DNA from: an uncultured Opitutia bacterium
GTDB lineage: Bacteria; Verrucomicrobiota; Verrucomicrobiia; Opitutales; UBA953
NCBI GenBank assembly: GCA_945957395.1
Contig: CAMFKE010000008.1
Location: 90,767-154,766, forward strand
DNA: 64,000 bases
Direction of reading: 5' to 3'
Below are positions 52,489 to 60,689 of the stretch, one piece after another. A program made the position numbers and the translations under genes. How positions within the stretch are numbered: position 1 is the first letter of the stretch; every line of letters begins with the position of its first letter. The notes beneath the pieces are model-generated. The model searched no databases, had not been told where the DNA came from, and saw only the letters and a list, made by a program, of their open reading frames with translations.

Positions 52489-54891
52489 ATGAACAATACC
52501 CTTTCGCCTTATGAATTTGGCTTGGCTCGCTTGAATGAAATCATCAAAGAGGTGGATTTGTCAAAGATCAGCAATGAGTCTGAGACACGGCTTAACTTGA
52601 TTGATAGGATATTTTTTGAGTGCCTTGGGTGGAGTCGCCAAGACTGCAGAACTGAATATAGGAGTGAGCGAGACATTCAGGATTACAATTTTTCAATATC
52701 ACGACCAATGATGATTGTGGAAGCGAAAAAGATTTCTATTTCTTTTAGCTTGCCCGTCGGTGAGCGTGATGGTGTGAGAACGTTGGAGTCTGTCATAAAG
52801 AATAACGGAAATGTGCGTGATGCAATAGCGCAAGCTCAATCTTATGCATCTCGTGAAGGGGTTGAGTTTTCAGTTGCAACAAATGGTACGCAATTTGTTG
52901 GGTTCTTGTCATTCAGCGAGGGGGTTGATATATGGAAGTCAAATGGCATTGTTTTCACCTCGCTGGATTCTATTTGTGAAAACTTCAAAGACTTCTATCA
53001 GTATTTTTCAAAAAGCGGCGTCGAGGCTAGGAGGTTTAATTTGTTGAAATCGAAGCGTGCTAATCCAGCGCCACCTAAATTGTCGGCGCGAATTAAAAAT
53101 TCGCCCAAGGCTAGAAATTCATTTCAAGCAGAAATTCAAATATTATCCGATTTAATATTTACTGGGGTTTTTGATGTCCCTGAGATTGAAGAGGAGTTTT
53201 TGATGAACTGTTATTGTGATTCAGGGGCAATTTCAGAGTACTCACTTCTGAGTAAGCAGATTGTAGAGACTCGCTATCAGTATCTCCGTGATTCGGCTAG
53301 CAATGGTGTCGTAAGTGCAACGATAAAATCCAAGGTGGGCGAGGAAAATAATCTCAATCCTGAGTTTATAATAAAGGGGGTTAGTGCCCGTCCAATAATT
53401 TTAATCGGTGATGTCGGTGCGGGGAAGACGACTTTTATTCAGAATCTTGCCACGGTGATTGCAAAGGATGAGTTCGAAAAGGCGATATTTATTCGTGTTG
53501 ATTTAGGGAGCCGTGCTACCCTTACTCAGCACGTAGGTGATACTGTGGTGACGGAGATTGAAAACCAACTCGCTCAGAAGTATGATATTGATATTAATGA
53601 CTTTTCTTTGATCAAATCCGTGCATTCGTTGAAGATAAAGAATTTTGAGAAGGGGCCGGCATCAATACTTAAAGAGGATGCTCCTGAGAAGTATGCGGAG
53701 GCGAAGTATGAATTCATTCAGCAACTCACTAAAGATAAGGTTGAACACCTGAAGGCAGTTTCAAGGCATTTAGTTCGGGGGCAGAAGCGAGATTTTATTA
53801 TCTTTATCGATAATTGCGATCAACGTGATGCGGAAACGCAGGAAAAGGCATTCCTGTCGGCACAGGAAATTGCTAAAACATGGGATTGCTTGACGTTTTT
53901 GGCATTGAGACCTGAGACGTATTACAGGTCGATATTGACGAAGGCTACGCTAAGTGGATACAATAGTAATATTTACACCATTTCCCCACCGAAAGTTAGT
54001 GAGGCGATTATTAAGCGCTTGCGCTTTGCTGCAAAAATTGCCTCTGGCGATATCAAGACTGATGTTTTTTCCAGGTACAATATTCAATTGTCAAGAATAT
54101 GGCACATTCTCCAGGCTACAATTTATTCCATAAATTCGTCGCGCGAGCTGCGCGAGTTGATTGAGAATGTTTCAAACGGAAACACTCGAATGGCATTGGA
54201 TATGGTTCATCAGTTTCTTTCTAGTGGACATGTTGATACGGTCAAGATTTCCAATAAATGGGAAGAGAAGCACGACTATGTAATACCTACTCATGAATTT
54301 TTGCGCGCAATAATCTTCGGGGACTCGAGTTACTATGACCCATCCCACTCCGTGATTGCAAATATTTTTGACATCAATTCGCCTGATTACAAAGAGCATT
54401 TTGTTTTGCCTGGCCTTTTGTCGTATGTTTATAAGTATAAGGCGAAGGCTGGCGCTGAAAGCGGCTATGTCGAGAACTCGCAGATTTACTGCCACCTGCT
54501 TAAGGCTGGCTATAGTGCTGAGCAAGTGGATTTAGCTTTTTCAAGGGCTTCCAAATATAATCTCATTGAATCTATTTCAAAAGAAACTCAAGGCCGCACG
54601 AGAATCACTGCACTTGGTGCTTATCATTGCGAGCGCTTACCCTTTATTTTTGCCTACATTGATGCAATTGTTTTGGATACACCAATCATCGAGGCTGATT
54701 ATCAGGATGCCATTGTCGATTCTGATGATATCCGTGAACGATTGAGCCGTGCAAAAACATTTGTTGATTACTTGGATCAATGCTGGGATGGTGGCTCTAG
54801 TGATATGGTGTTTGATTGGCCCTCTTGCAGCATGTCGTTAAACAAGGAGTTTGAACGCATTGAGTCGGTGTTGAATTCAAAACGCAGATAG
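52489..54891 (+). CDS. HSDR_N-type nuclease / P-loop NTPase fusion, candidate defence protein
   Basis: 800 residues, unlike its neighbours in base composition (AT-rich, with many ATA, AAT and TTT codons). Residues ~1-145 resemble the type I restriction HsdR N-terminal nuclease: Glu32, Asp65 (RDIQDYNF), Glu78-x-Lys80 (MMIVEAKK), Gln115-x3-Tyr119 (AQAQSYA) and SVATNGTQFVGF. A P-loop NTPase follows: Walker A IILIGDVGAGKTTFIQNL (307-315), Walker B RDFIIFIDNCDQRD (Asp441/Asp444) and a sensor-like LALRPETYYR, resembling STAND/KAP-type NTPases. The C-terminal ~280 residues are helical, with no motif I know. There is no helicase, methylase or specificity subunit alongside, so it is not a type I system. 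Expected role: NTP-regulated DNA cutting against phage or plasmids, inferred from domains. Confidence 0.82.
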   Translation: MNNTLSPYEFGLARLNEIIKEVDLSKISNESETRLNLIDRIFFECLGWSRQDCRTEYRSERDIQDYNFSISRPMMIVEAKKISISFSLPVGERDGVRTLESVIKNNGNVRDAIAQAQSYASREGVEFSVATNGTQFVGFLSFSEGVDIWKSNGIVFTSLDSICENFKDFYQYFSKSGVEARRFNLLKSKRANPAPPKLSARIKNSPKARNSFQAEIQILSDLIFTGVFDVPEIEEEFLMNCYCDSGAISEYSLLSKQIVETRYQYLRDSASNGVVSATIKSKVGEENNLNPEFIIKGVSARPIILIGDVGAGKTTFIQNLATVIAKDEFEKAIFIRVDLGSRATLTQHVGDTVVTEIENQLAQKYDIDINDFSLIKSVHSLKIKNFEKGPASILKEDAPEKYAEAKYEFIQQLTKDKVEHLKAVSRHLVRGQKRDFIIFIDNCDQRDAETQEKAFLSAQEIAKTWDCLTFLALRPETYYRSILTKATLSGYNSNIYTISPPKVSEAIIKRLRFAAKIASGDIKTDVFSRYNIQLSRIWHILQATIYSINSSRELRELIENVSNGNTRMALDMVHQFLSSGHVDTVKISNKWEEKHDYVIPTHEFLRAIIFGDSSYYDPSHSVIANIFDINSPDYKEHFVLPGLLSYVYKYKAKAGAESGYVENSQIYCHLLKAGYSAEQVDLAFSRASKYNLIESISKETQGRTRITALGAYHCERLPFIFAYIDAIVLDTPIIEADYQDAIVDSDDIRERLSRAKTFVDYLDQCWDGGSSDMVFDWPSCSMSLNKEFERIESVLNSKRR

Positions 54892-54904
54892 CCACTTCTA
54901 TCTC

Positions 54905-55040
54905 GCGCCTCATTATCGGTCAGTCCAACTTCGGCGACCGCCGGCAAGGCCCATGGCGCCAACTCGGCGCGGTTGAGGGCGGCGACGCCGTTGTCGCCGA
55001 CCTGAGGACGCGTCCTGCCGGGCCGGTTGCTTACCCGTAA
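54905..55040 (+). pseudogene. Possible GC-rich gene-end remnant after the foreign gene
   Basis: Immediately after the AT-rich gene the composition jumps back to GC-rich. A frame reads SRLIIGQSNFGDRRQGPWRQ ... GGDAVVADLRTRPAGPVAYP and stops at 55038-55040, looking like the last 45 codons of a real protein with no start of its own. No family could be named. It may be the tail of a gene cut by the insertion, or chance. Confidence 0.3.
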
Positions 55041-55941
55041 GGGCGCAGTCTTGCCGCGCCCGCGACGGCATCGACGCCTCCCAGCCGCCGCATCCCCCGG
55101 CATTCAGCCGCGGCATCGTTCGGTAAAACCTCCGACTGCCTGTGCCGCCCAACGCGTTCGCGGGCGGAACAAGTTTCCGCCCCTACCTGCCCGAGCTCCG
55201 CTCCTCCGCGTGCGCCCGCTGCATTTTCTCACGCCAAGCCGCCAAGCCGCAAAGAAAAGAGCCCCCGATTCATGTCCTCACGCAGTGCAGACGCCGAAGG
55301 CGGAGAGCCAGCCGTCGCAGAGCTGCAGAGCGCGCAGAGAGATCCCCCTCCCGCTTCTCCGCTCCTCGGCGTCTCTGCGTGAGACCCCTTGTCTCCCTTG
55401 TCGGCTTGGAGCGCACGGGGGCGTGCGCCCGCTGCATTTTCTCACGCCAAGCCGCCAAGGCGCGAAGAAAAGAGACCCCGATTCATGTCCTCACGCAAAG
55501 GCACCGGCGGGCGGGGACGCCCGCGCTCCGGCAAGAGCGTCTTCCCGTTCGTGCCGTTTCGTGTCTTTCGTGGACCCCAATTTCTTTTCCGTGCCATCCG
55601 TGGTTTCCGTGGCCCAAGATCTCCGCGCCTCCGCGCCTCTGCGTGAGAACCCTTGTCTCCCTTGGCGGCTTGGCGCCTTGGCGTGAGACCCGTAGGAAAC
55701 CACGGAGTCACAGAGAACACAGAGAAGGTATGCGGGAAGACCGATTTCGAGTTTTTCCACAGATGGACACGGATAAGCACAGATTGGGTTGGGATTCTTT
55801 TGAAAAAGAATCTGCGGAAATCTGTGAGAATCTGTGGATGAAAAGCCTCCGCGTGCTCCGTGTCCTCCGTGGTTAATCCCGCCTGACAACGCCCCGCGAA
55901 ACCGCTTGCCCCGCGTTGCCGGCGTGAGGCACAGTGCCGGC
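55041..55941. repeat. Repeat mosaic 1
   Basis: No gene. A unit at 55209-55284 (gtgcgcccgctgcattttct then cacgccaagccgccaag) is repeated at 55421-55497. Further modules: tctctgcgtgagaccc, gcgggcggggacgcccgcgc (near 55510), cctttgtgtc/ctttcgtggac type runs, caccacggag-like runs at 55690-55730, ccacagatggacacggataagc near 55757 and gaatctgtggatgaa near 55830. Long apparent frames (for example reading LIRVHLW on the minus strand) come from these modules and are not genes. Confidence 0.85.
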
Positions 55942-56409
55942 ATGAGTTCCGCTCGCGCCCCGAAATACCCGGCCTGCAGCCTGTCCCACGAGGGCCGGTC
56001 GTCGTTTTCCTTTTCCAAGGCCTCGACGCCGTTTCACACCCTCAACGCGTGCGTCGCGCACCTGACCGGACGCCTGTTCCCCGGACAAGCCGAAGCCAAG
56101 CCCGCCCCGGCCGGCCACGAAGCCGACCTCGACACCCTGGCCGCCGAACTGGCCGCCGGCATGGTCGCTTCCCCCTCGAAACCGCCGGTGCTGACGCTGC
56201 GTATCTACCGCGGTGAGCTCGAAGGCGTGTGGCCGGTGGAACTCGCGCCCGACCTCAGTCTGACCAAGCACCTCGACGAGCTGCTCTGGTGGCGTCGCAA
56301 CGAAGCGGCCGGCGACACGGCGAAGCTTCAGCGCACCGGCGGCCGCAAAGGCTACCATTGCGCCGCGACCGCCCGCCTCGGCTGGGGCGTCTACAACCCG
56401 CCCACTTGA
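55942..56409 (+). CDS. Hypothetical protein
   Basis: 155 residues, no recognised family. The ATG at 55942 is chosen (MSSARAPKYPACSLSHEGRS); upstream in-frame codons are repeat DNA. The protein has FSFSKASTPFHTLNACVAHL, a linker rich in Pro/Ala, then LTLRIYRGELEGVWPVELAP, SLTKHLDELLWWRRNEAAGD and a C-terminal TGGRKGYHCAATARLGWGVY. The codon usage matches the GC-rich chromosome. A good terminator follows, which supports expression. It is the first of five short genes separated by repeat mosaics. Confidence 0.6.
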   Translation: MSSARAPKYPACSLSHEGRSSFSFSKASTPFHTLNACVAHLTGRLFPGQAEAKPAPAGHEADLDTLAAELAAGMVASPSKPPVLTLRIYRGELEGVWPVELAPDLSLTKHLDELLWWRRNEAAGDTAKLQRTGGRKGYHCAATARLGWGVYNPPT

Positions 56410-56434
56410 GCGCCGGCCCACCGCCACCCCGCCC

Positions 56435-56461
56435 GCCCCGTCGTCACGCCGGGGCTTTTTT
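56435..56461 (+). terminator. Terminator after the 155-residue hypothetical gene
   Basis: GCCCCG (56435-56440) and CGGGGC (56450-56455) form the stem, followed by six T (56456-56461). Confidence 0.8.
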
Positions 56462-56509
56462 CATGCCCGGATCCGACGCTGCGCCGGAGGGCCGGCGCGG
56501 GAGCCGCCT

Positions 56510-57115
56510 TTTCTCACGCCAAGCCGCCAAGCCGCCAAGAAGCAGCCGCAGCCATTTTACCTCGGAGGACACGGAGATAGTGTGCGGGAGGACAGTTTTC
56601 GGTTTTTAGCCACAGATGGACACCGATGAGCACCGATACGGCGGGAGGCTTTTGAAAAAGATCCTGCGGGAATCCGTGGATGAAAACCTCTGCGTTTCTT
56701 AGCGGCTTTGCGCCTTGGCGTGAGCCTCAATTTCTCACGCTAAAACCGGCAAAGGTCGCGAAAGGGAATCCGCGCCGAGCCATCTCCGAAAAGAATACTC
56801 CTTCACTCTGGCTCTGTGCTCTCCGTGTCTCCGTGGTTAATTCTGCGACTGCCGCTTTTTGCGGCCTTTGCCGGGTTTAGCGTGAGAAATTTAGGTCACG
56901 CCAAGCCGCCAAGGCAATTTACCGCAGAGACCGCAGAGAAAGGGCGGAGCGGACCGTTTTCGAGGTTTAGCCACCGATGGACACCGATGAGCACTGATTG
57001 GACTGAATGGTGCTTTGATAATCTGTCTGTGGAAATCTGTGAGAATCTGTGGACCAAAAATCTCCGCGGTCTCTGCGTCCTCTGCGGTGAAACCCAGCTT
57101 CTCCTCGCGTCTCGA
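56510..57115. repeat. Repeat mosaic 2
   Basis: No gene. Nested inverted modules: cctcggaggacacggaga (about 56561) versus ctccgtgtctccgtggttaa (56820-56839); ctcacgctaaaaccggcaaa (56732-56751) versus tttgccgggtttagcgtgag (56866-56885); cacagatggacaccgatgag (56612) versus gaatccgtggatgaaaacct (56670). A second set starts near 56897 and runs to ctgcggtgaaacc at about 57093. Confidence 0.85.
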
Positions 57116-57183
57116 AACCGGAAATTCTCCTCTCGCGCCGACATCGCCCTAGCGACATTTCCCGCAGCCACGAAGCACGACGC

Positions 57184-57714
57184 ATGTCCAACACGCCCCT
57201 CAACTTCCGCGCGGCGACGCTCGCCGAGGCGCCGGCCATCGTCGCGTTGGTGGAATCGGCGTACCGCGGCGATTCCGGCCGGCGCGGCTGGACCACCGAG
57301 TCCGACCTGTTCGACGGCCCGCGCACCAGCAAGTGGGAGGTCGCGCAGCTCCTGGAGAACCCCGACAGCCGCGTGCTGCTGGCGCACCGTGACGGCGCCT
57401 TGGTCGCCTGCGCACACATCCGGAAGAAGAAAAACTCCTGTTACTTCGGCATGTTCGCGGTGAATCCGGAGCTGCAGCGCGCCGGCATCGGCAAACAGCT
57501 CATCCACGAGGCGGAGCGCGTCGCGCGCGAGGAGTTCCGGTGCGTCCAGATGGAAATGACCGTGATCTCGGTGCGCGCCGAACTGCTCGCCTGGTACGAA
57601 CGGCGCGGTTACCGGCGCACGGGCAAACTCCGACCATTCCCCGCCGGCAACGGCTGCCCCGGCTTCGCCAAAAAAACCGAGCTATACTTCGAGCTGCTGG
57701 TGAAACGCATCTGA
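57184..57714 (+). CDS. GNAT family N-acetyltransferase
   Basis: A 176-residue acetyltransferase of the GCN5 superfamily. The fold is recognisable: N-terminal strand-helix FRAATLAEAPAIVALVESAY, CYFGMFAVNPELQRAGIGKQ with the acetyl-CoA-binding Q/R-x-x-G-x-G/A (LQRAGIGKQLIHEAERVARE), and WYERRGYRRTGKLRPFP near the end. The segment RGDSGRRGWTTESDLFDGPR is shared with a group of uncharacterised GNAT proteins. Substrate unknown. Start is the ATG at 57184. It is flanked by repeat mosaics on both sides, so it is its own transcription unit. Confidence 0.9.
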   Translation: MSNTPLNFRAATLAEAPAIVALVESAYRGDSGRRGWTTESDLFDGPRTSKWEVAQLLENPDSRVLLAHRDGALVACAHIRKKKNSCYFGMFAVNPELQRAGIGKQLIHEAERVAREEFRCVQMEMTVISVRAELLAWYERRGYRRTGKLRPFPAGNGCPGFAKKTELYFELLVKRI

Positions 57715-57729
57715 GGCTCCGGAGCAGGC

Positions 57730-58441
57730 AAGGGATTCACCACGGAGGCACGGAGGACACGGAGAAGGTGTGCGGGAGGACAGTTTTCGGTTTTTAGCCA
57801 CAGATGGACACGGATAAGCACAGATGCGGCGGATCGGCATCTAGTCTTCCATGCGAAAAGTTTTCTCACGCCAAGGCCGAGAAAGGGCGCGAAAAGCGGC
57901 AGTGGCAGGATTAACAACGGAGCCACGGAGAGCACGGAGGGAGGATGCAGGCTGACCGTTTCGGATGATTTACCGCAGAGAACGCAGAGAACGCGGAGTA
58001 CGGTAAGGGCTGACCGTTTTCGAGTTTTAGCCACAGATGGACACCGATGAGCACAGATGCGGCGGGAGCGGGCGATGATGATCGTTCTGGGCGAATCTGT
58101 GGACGAAGCTCCACGCGCTCGGCGTCTCTGCGTGAGAACCATGTCCTCGTTTCCGTGTCCATCCGTGCCTTCCGTGGTTCCTCTCAGCCTGACTTTTTCG
58201 CGGCCTTTATCGGCTTTAGCGTGAAGCCCTTGTCCTCGACCTCGGCGGTCCTCTGAGGCCATCGGCGGATACCTTGTCGGCTTGGCGGCGGGCGAGGACG
58301 CCCGCGCTCCGGCGGGGGGGGCGTCATCCTTGTCCGTGGCCTTCCGTGGTTTATCTCTGCCTGTCCTTTTCGCGGCCTTTCTCGGCTTTAGCGTGAGGCC
58401 ATTGGCCTCGTGGTGGCGGGCGAGGACGCCCGCGCTCCGGC
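57730..58441. repeat. Repeat mosaic 3, including copy A of a 192-bp repeat
   Basis: No gene. It starts ttcaccacggaggcacggag, then ccacagatggacacggataa, ctcacgccaaggccgagaaa, a second round from 57900, and gcgtctctgcgtgagaacc. Copy A of the 192-bp repeat is 58121-58312, ending gaggacgcccgcgctccgg. A further GCGGGCGAGGACGCCCGCGC copy at about 58416-58436 ends just 3 bases from the NERD stop codon. Confidence 0.88.
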
Positions 58442-58444
58442 CCG

Positions 58445-59572
58445 CTACTTCGCCTGGCACTCGCGGCAGAGCACGCGGCCGCCGAACTTTTCCTTGTTCT
58501 TCGGCAGGCGGCAGAAGAAGGCGACTTTGTCGTCCACGGGCACGCCACAGTCACCGCAGACCGGGCCGGATGATTTCGCCGCCGGTTTGGCCTGCACAGG
58601 TGCCGTCGGCGTGGGCGCGACCTGACACGCACGGCACAGGATCTTGCCGCCGAACTTGCCCACATTTTGGGGTAATCGGCAGAACGCGACCACCTTGAAC
58701 TCCACCCCCACCCCGCATCCCTGACAGCACGGTGCGCCCTCCTCGACGGCTTCCATCGATTTGGACGGAGCGACCGGAGCTGCTTTTGCCGGGACAGGGG
58801 TGGGCGCCGGCACTTGGTTGAGGTAACGCGACAGGCCGTAGCGCTCCACAATCTTGTAGGGGTTCACTTCCGCCGGCTGGTGTAAGGCCACGATGGAGTG
58901 ACCGACCTCCATGAGGGTCTCTTCCGACACCATCTTCATGCCGCCGACAAAAAGTTGGCCAAGGTGCATGTCATTCACCCGATTCACGATCCAGCTTTTG
59001 AGCGAGTCGGCCTTCACCACATGTGACCAGTCCTCTTCCGAGCCTTTGGGGAGGGAGATACGCGCTTTGGGTGACGCCAAAATCAGGTTGATGAGTTTGG
59101 GTCTGATGGTGACGCCGAGCTTCTTGGGCAGCGGCACCAGCCCGGAGTCGAACGCCTCTTGGAGCACGGCGATATGCTTCTTGTTCTGCTCATGGGGCGA
59201 GTCGATGCCGCGAGGCCTCCCCTGGTGGAAGATGGTGAATTCACCGCGCTCGTTGATGGCGAACCCGTCAGCATAGTGCTTCGTCTCAATGACATAACAC
59301 TCAAGCGCCGGATTGATGAGTAGGTGGTCGATTTGAGTCGTGCGACCATTCACCGCCAGCCGCAGGTCATGGATGATGACCCAGTCGGGACGATTGCCGT
59401 AGTGGAACTCGAGCTCGTAGGCAGAGCGATCCTCGCCTTTCGCGCCCGCCAGTCGGATGCGCAGATCCATTTCCAGCTTCTCGCGCACATCTTCGGGGAT
59501 GCGAGCGTCCTGCGACCACTCGCGCAGCTTTTGTATCTCCACCGACCGGTCGTCCGCTTCTTTCAAAATCAT
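58445..59572 (-). CDS. NERD-domain nuclease-related protein with two tandem zinc ribbons
   Basis: 375 residues. The NERD domain (residues ~35-150) shows YELEFHYGNRPDWVIIHDLR, RTTQIDHLLINPALECYVIE and TKHYADGFAINERGEF, giving the D-ExK-like nuclease-fold core. The middle (GVTIRPKLINLILASPKARI) is of unknown fold. After a Pro/Ala linker come two near-copies of a Cys4 ribbon: CCQGCGVGVEFKVVAFCRLP ... ILCRAC and VCGDCGVPVDDKVAFFCRLP ... VLCREC. The ATG at 59572 is used; the 45 in-frame codons upstream are repeat DNA. It likely binds or cuts nucleic acid. It is flanked by 192-bp direct repeats and is the only minus-strand gene of the repeat region before the right-end TPR gene. Confidence 0.85.
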   Translation of the reverse strand: MILKEADDRSVEIQKLREWSQDARIPEDVREKLEMDLRIRLAGAKGEDRSAYELEFHYGNRPDWVIIHDLRLAVNGRTTQIDHLLINPALECYVIETKHYADGFAINERGEFTIFHQGRPRGIDSPHEQNKKHIAVLQEAFDSGLVPLPKKLGVTIRPKLINLILASPKARISLPKGSEEDWSHVVKADSLKSWIVNRVNDMHLGQLFVGGMKMVSEETLMEVGHSIVALHQPAEVNPYKIVERYGLSRYLNQVPAPTPVPAKAAPVAPSKSMEAVEEGAPCCQGCGVGVEFKVVAFCRLPQNVGKFGGKILCRACQVAPTPTAPVQAKPAAKSSGPVCGDCGVPVDDKVAFFCRLPKNKEKFGGRVLCRECQAK

Positions 59573-59627
59573 GGCGCGGCACGATTCCGTCCCGCCATGA
59601 AAAATCAAGCCGAGCCCGCCGGAACTG

Positions 59628-59998
59628 GGATTCACCACGGAGTCACGGAGCACAGTGTGCGGGAGGACCGTTTCCGGTTTTAGCCACAGATGGACACGGA
59701 TGAGCACAGATTACGGAAGAAGCCTTTTGGGGGAACGAATCTGCGGAAATCTGGGCGAATCTGTGGACGGAAACTCCGCGTGCCCGGCGTCTCTGCGTGA
59801 GAACCATGTCCTCGTTTCCGTGTCCATCCGTGTCTTCCGTGGCTCCACCCAGGCTGTCCTTTTCGCGGCCTTTCTCGGCTTTAGCGTGAAGCCATTGTCC
59901 TCGACCTCGGCGGTCATCTGAGGCCATCGGCGGATACCTTGTCGGCTTGGCGGCGGGCGGGGACGCCCGCGCTCCGGTTCATTTCCTATCCGTGACCT
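59628..59998. repeat. Repeat mosaic 4, including copy B of the 192-bp repeat
   Basis: No gene. The order of modules is the same as in mosaic 3: ttcaccacggagtcacggag, ccacagatggacacggatga, gcgaatctgtggacggaaac, then copy B at 59786-59977, which matches copy A (58121-58312) without gaps and with about a dozen mismatches. Confidence 0.9.
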
Positions 59999-60058
59999 TC
60001 CGTGGCCGAACCGATTCAGACTCGACTCCCCCGCCCCGACTCAGCACCCGGTGTGCGC

Positions 60059-60676
60059 ATGTCCGAAGTTCCCTCCCATCCCCTGCGCGCCCAACTCGAT
60101 GCGCTGGCCAAAGTTTCCCCGAAAAAGGGCGGCGAGACCTGGTCGGCCCGCGACCTGTGGGCGCCGCTGGGCTACGCCAAGTGGGAGAGCTTCACCAAGG
60201 TCATCGCGCGCGCCATGGACGCGCGCCGCGAGGCCGGCCTGGACTGCGCCTTCCATTTCCGCGAGCTCACCACGCCCGCCGGCGAAGCCGACTTCCGTCT
60301 CACCCGTCTCGCTTGCCACCTGATCACCCTGGCGGGCGACGGTCGCCGAAAGACCATCGCGTTCGCCCGCGAATACTTCGCCGAGCTGCCGGAGGCCAAG
60401 CCGGCGCCTCGCGCTGCGGCGAAATCCAAGCCCAAGAAGGCCGTCGCAGCAGCGGCGAAAGTCGCCGCGAAACCGAAGGCTGCGCCGAAAAAGCCAGCAG
60501 CGGTCACGCCGCCGGCGCCGTCCGCCAAGGCGGCGGTGAACTCTGGCAGCCGGTTCATCCCGCAGGCCGGCGATCGGTTCCACGGTTCCACGAACGAAAG
60601 CCGCAACTCGCGCTGGAATCCCAACTGCGCCGTGTCGCGCGGCTACCACAACCGCGCCGCCTCCAACGGCCGCTGA
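60059..60676 (+). CDS. DinD/BRO-N-like domain protein with basic Ala/Lys/Pro tail
   Basis: 205 residues. Residues ~20-110 read TWSARDLWAPLGYAKWESFT, KVIARAMDARREAGLDCAFH and ADFRLTRLACHLITLAGDGR ... AFAREYF, the pattern of the N-terminal part of DNA-damage-inducible protein D and the BRO/antirepressor-type domains of phages. The rest is a basic low-complexity tail (AAKSKPKKAVAAAAKVAAKP, KAAPKKPAAV), probably DNA-binding or disordered, then SRFIPQAGDRFHGSTNESRN. E. coli DinD is longer, so this is a short variant. The ATG at 60059 is used. Role: possibly a modulator of recombination or a regulator; inferred only. Confidence 0.68.
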   Translation: MSEVPSHPLRAQLDALAKVSPKKGGETWSARDLWAPLGYAKWESFTKVIARAMDARREAGLDCAFHFRELTTPAGEADFRLTRLACHLITLAGDGRRKTIAFAREYFAELPEAKPAPRAAAKSKPKKAVAAAAKVAAKPKAAPKKPAAVTPPAPSAKAAVNSGSRFIPQAGDRFHGSTNESRNSRWNPNCAVSRGYHNRAASNGR

Positions 60677-60689
60677 GATCCGGGCCTCC

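Noticed and set aside
52489..54891. Type I restriction enzyme HsdR subunit
   Set aside because: There is no helicase domain, and no HsdM or HsdS gene nearby; only the N-terminal nuclease resembles HsdR.
57609..58460. Minus-strand open frames of 100-280 codons in the repeat mosaics, all containing 'LIRVHLWLK'-like peptides
   Set aside because: They are translations of the same noncoding module (cacagatggacacggatgagc) in different places, without a conserved start or domain.
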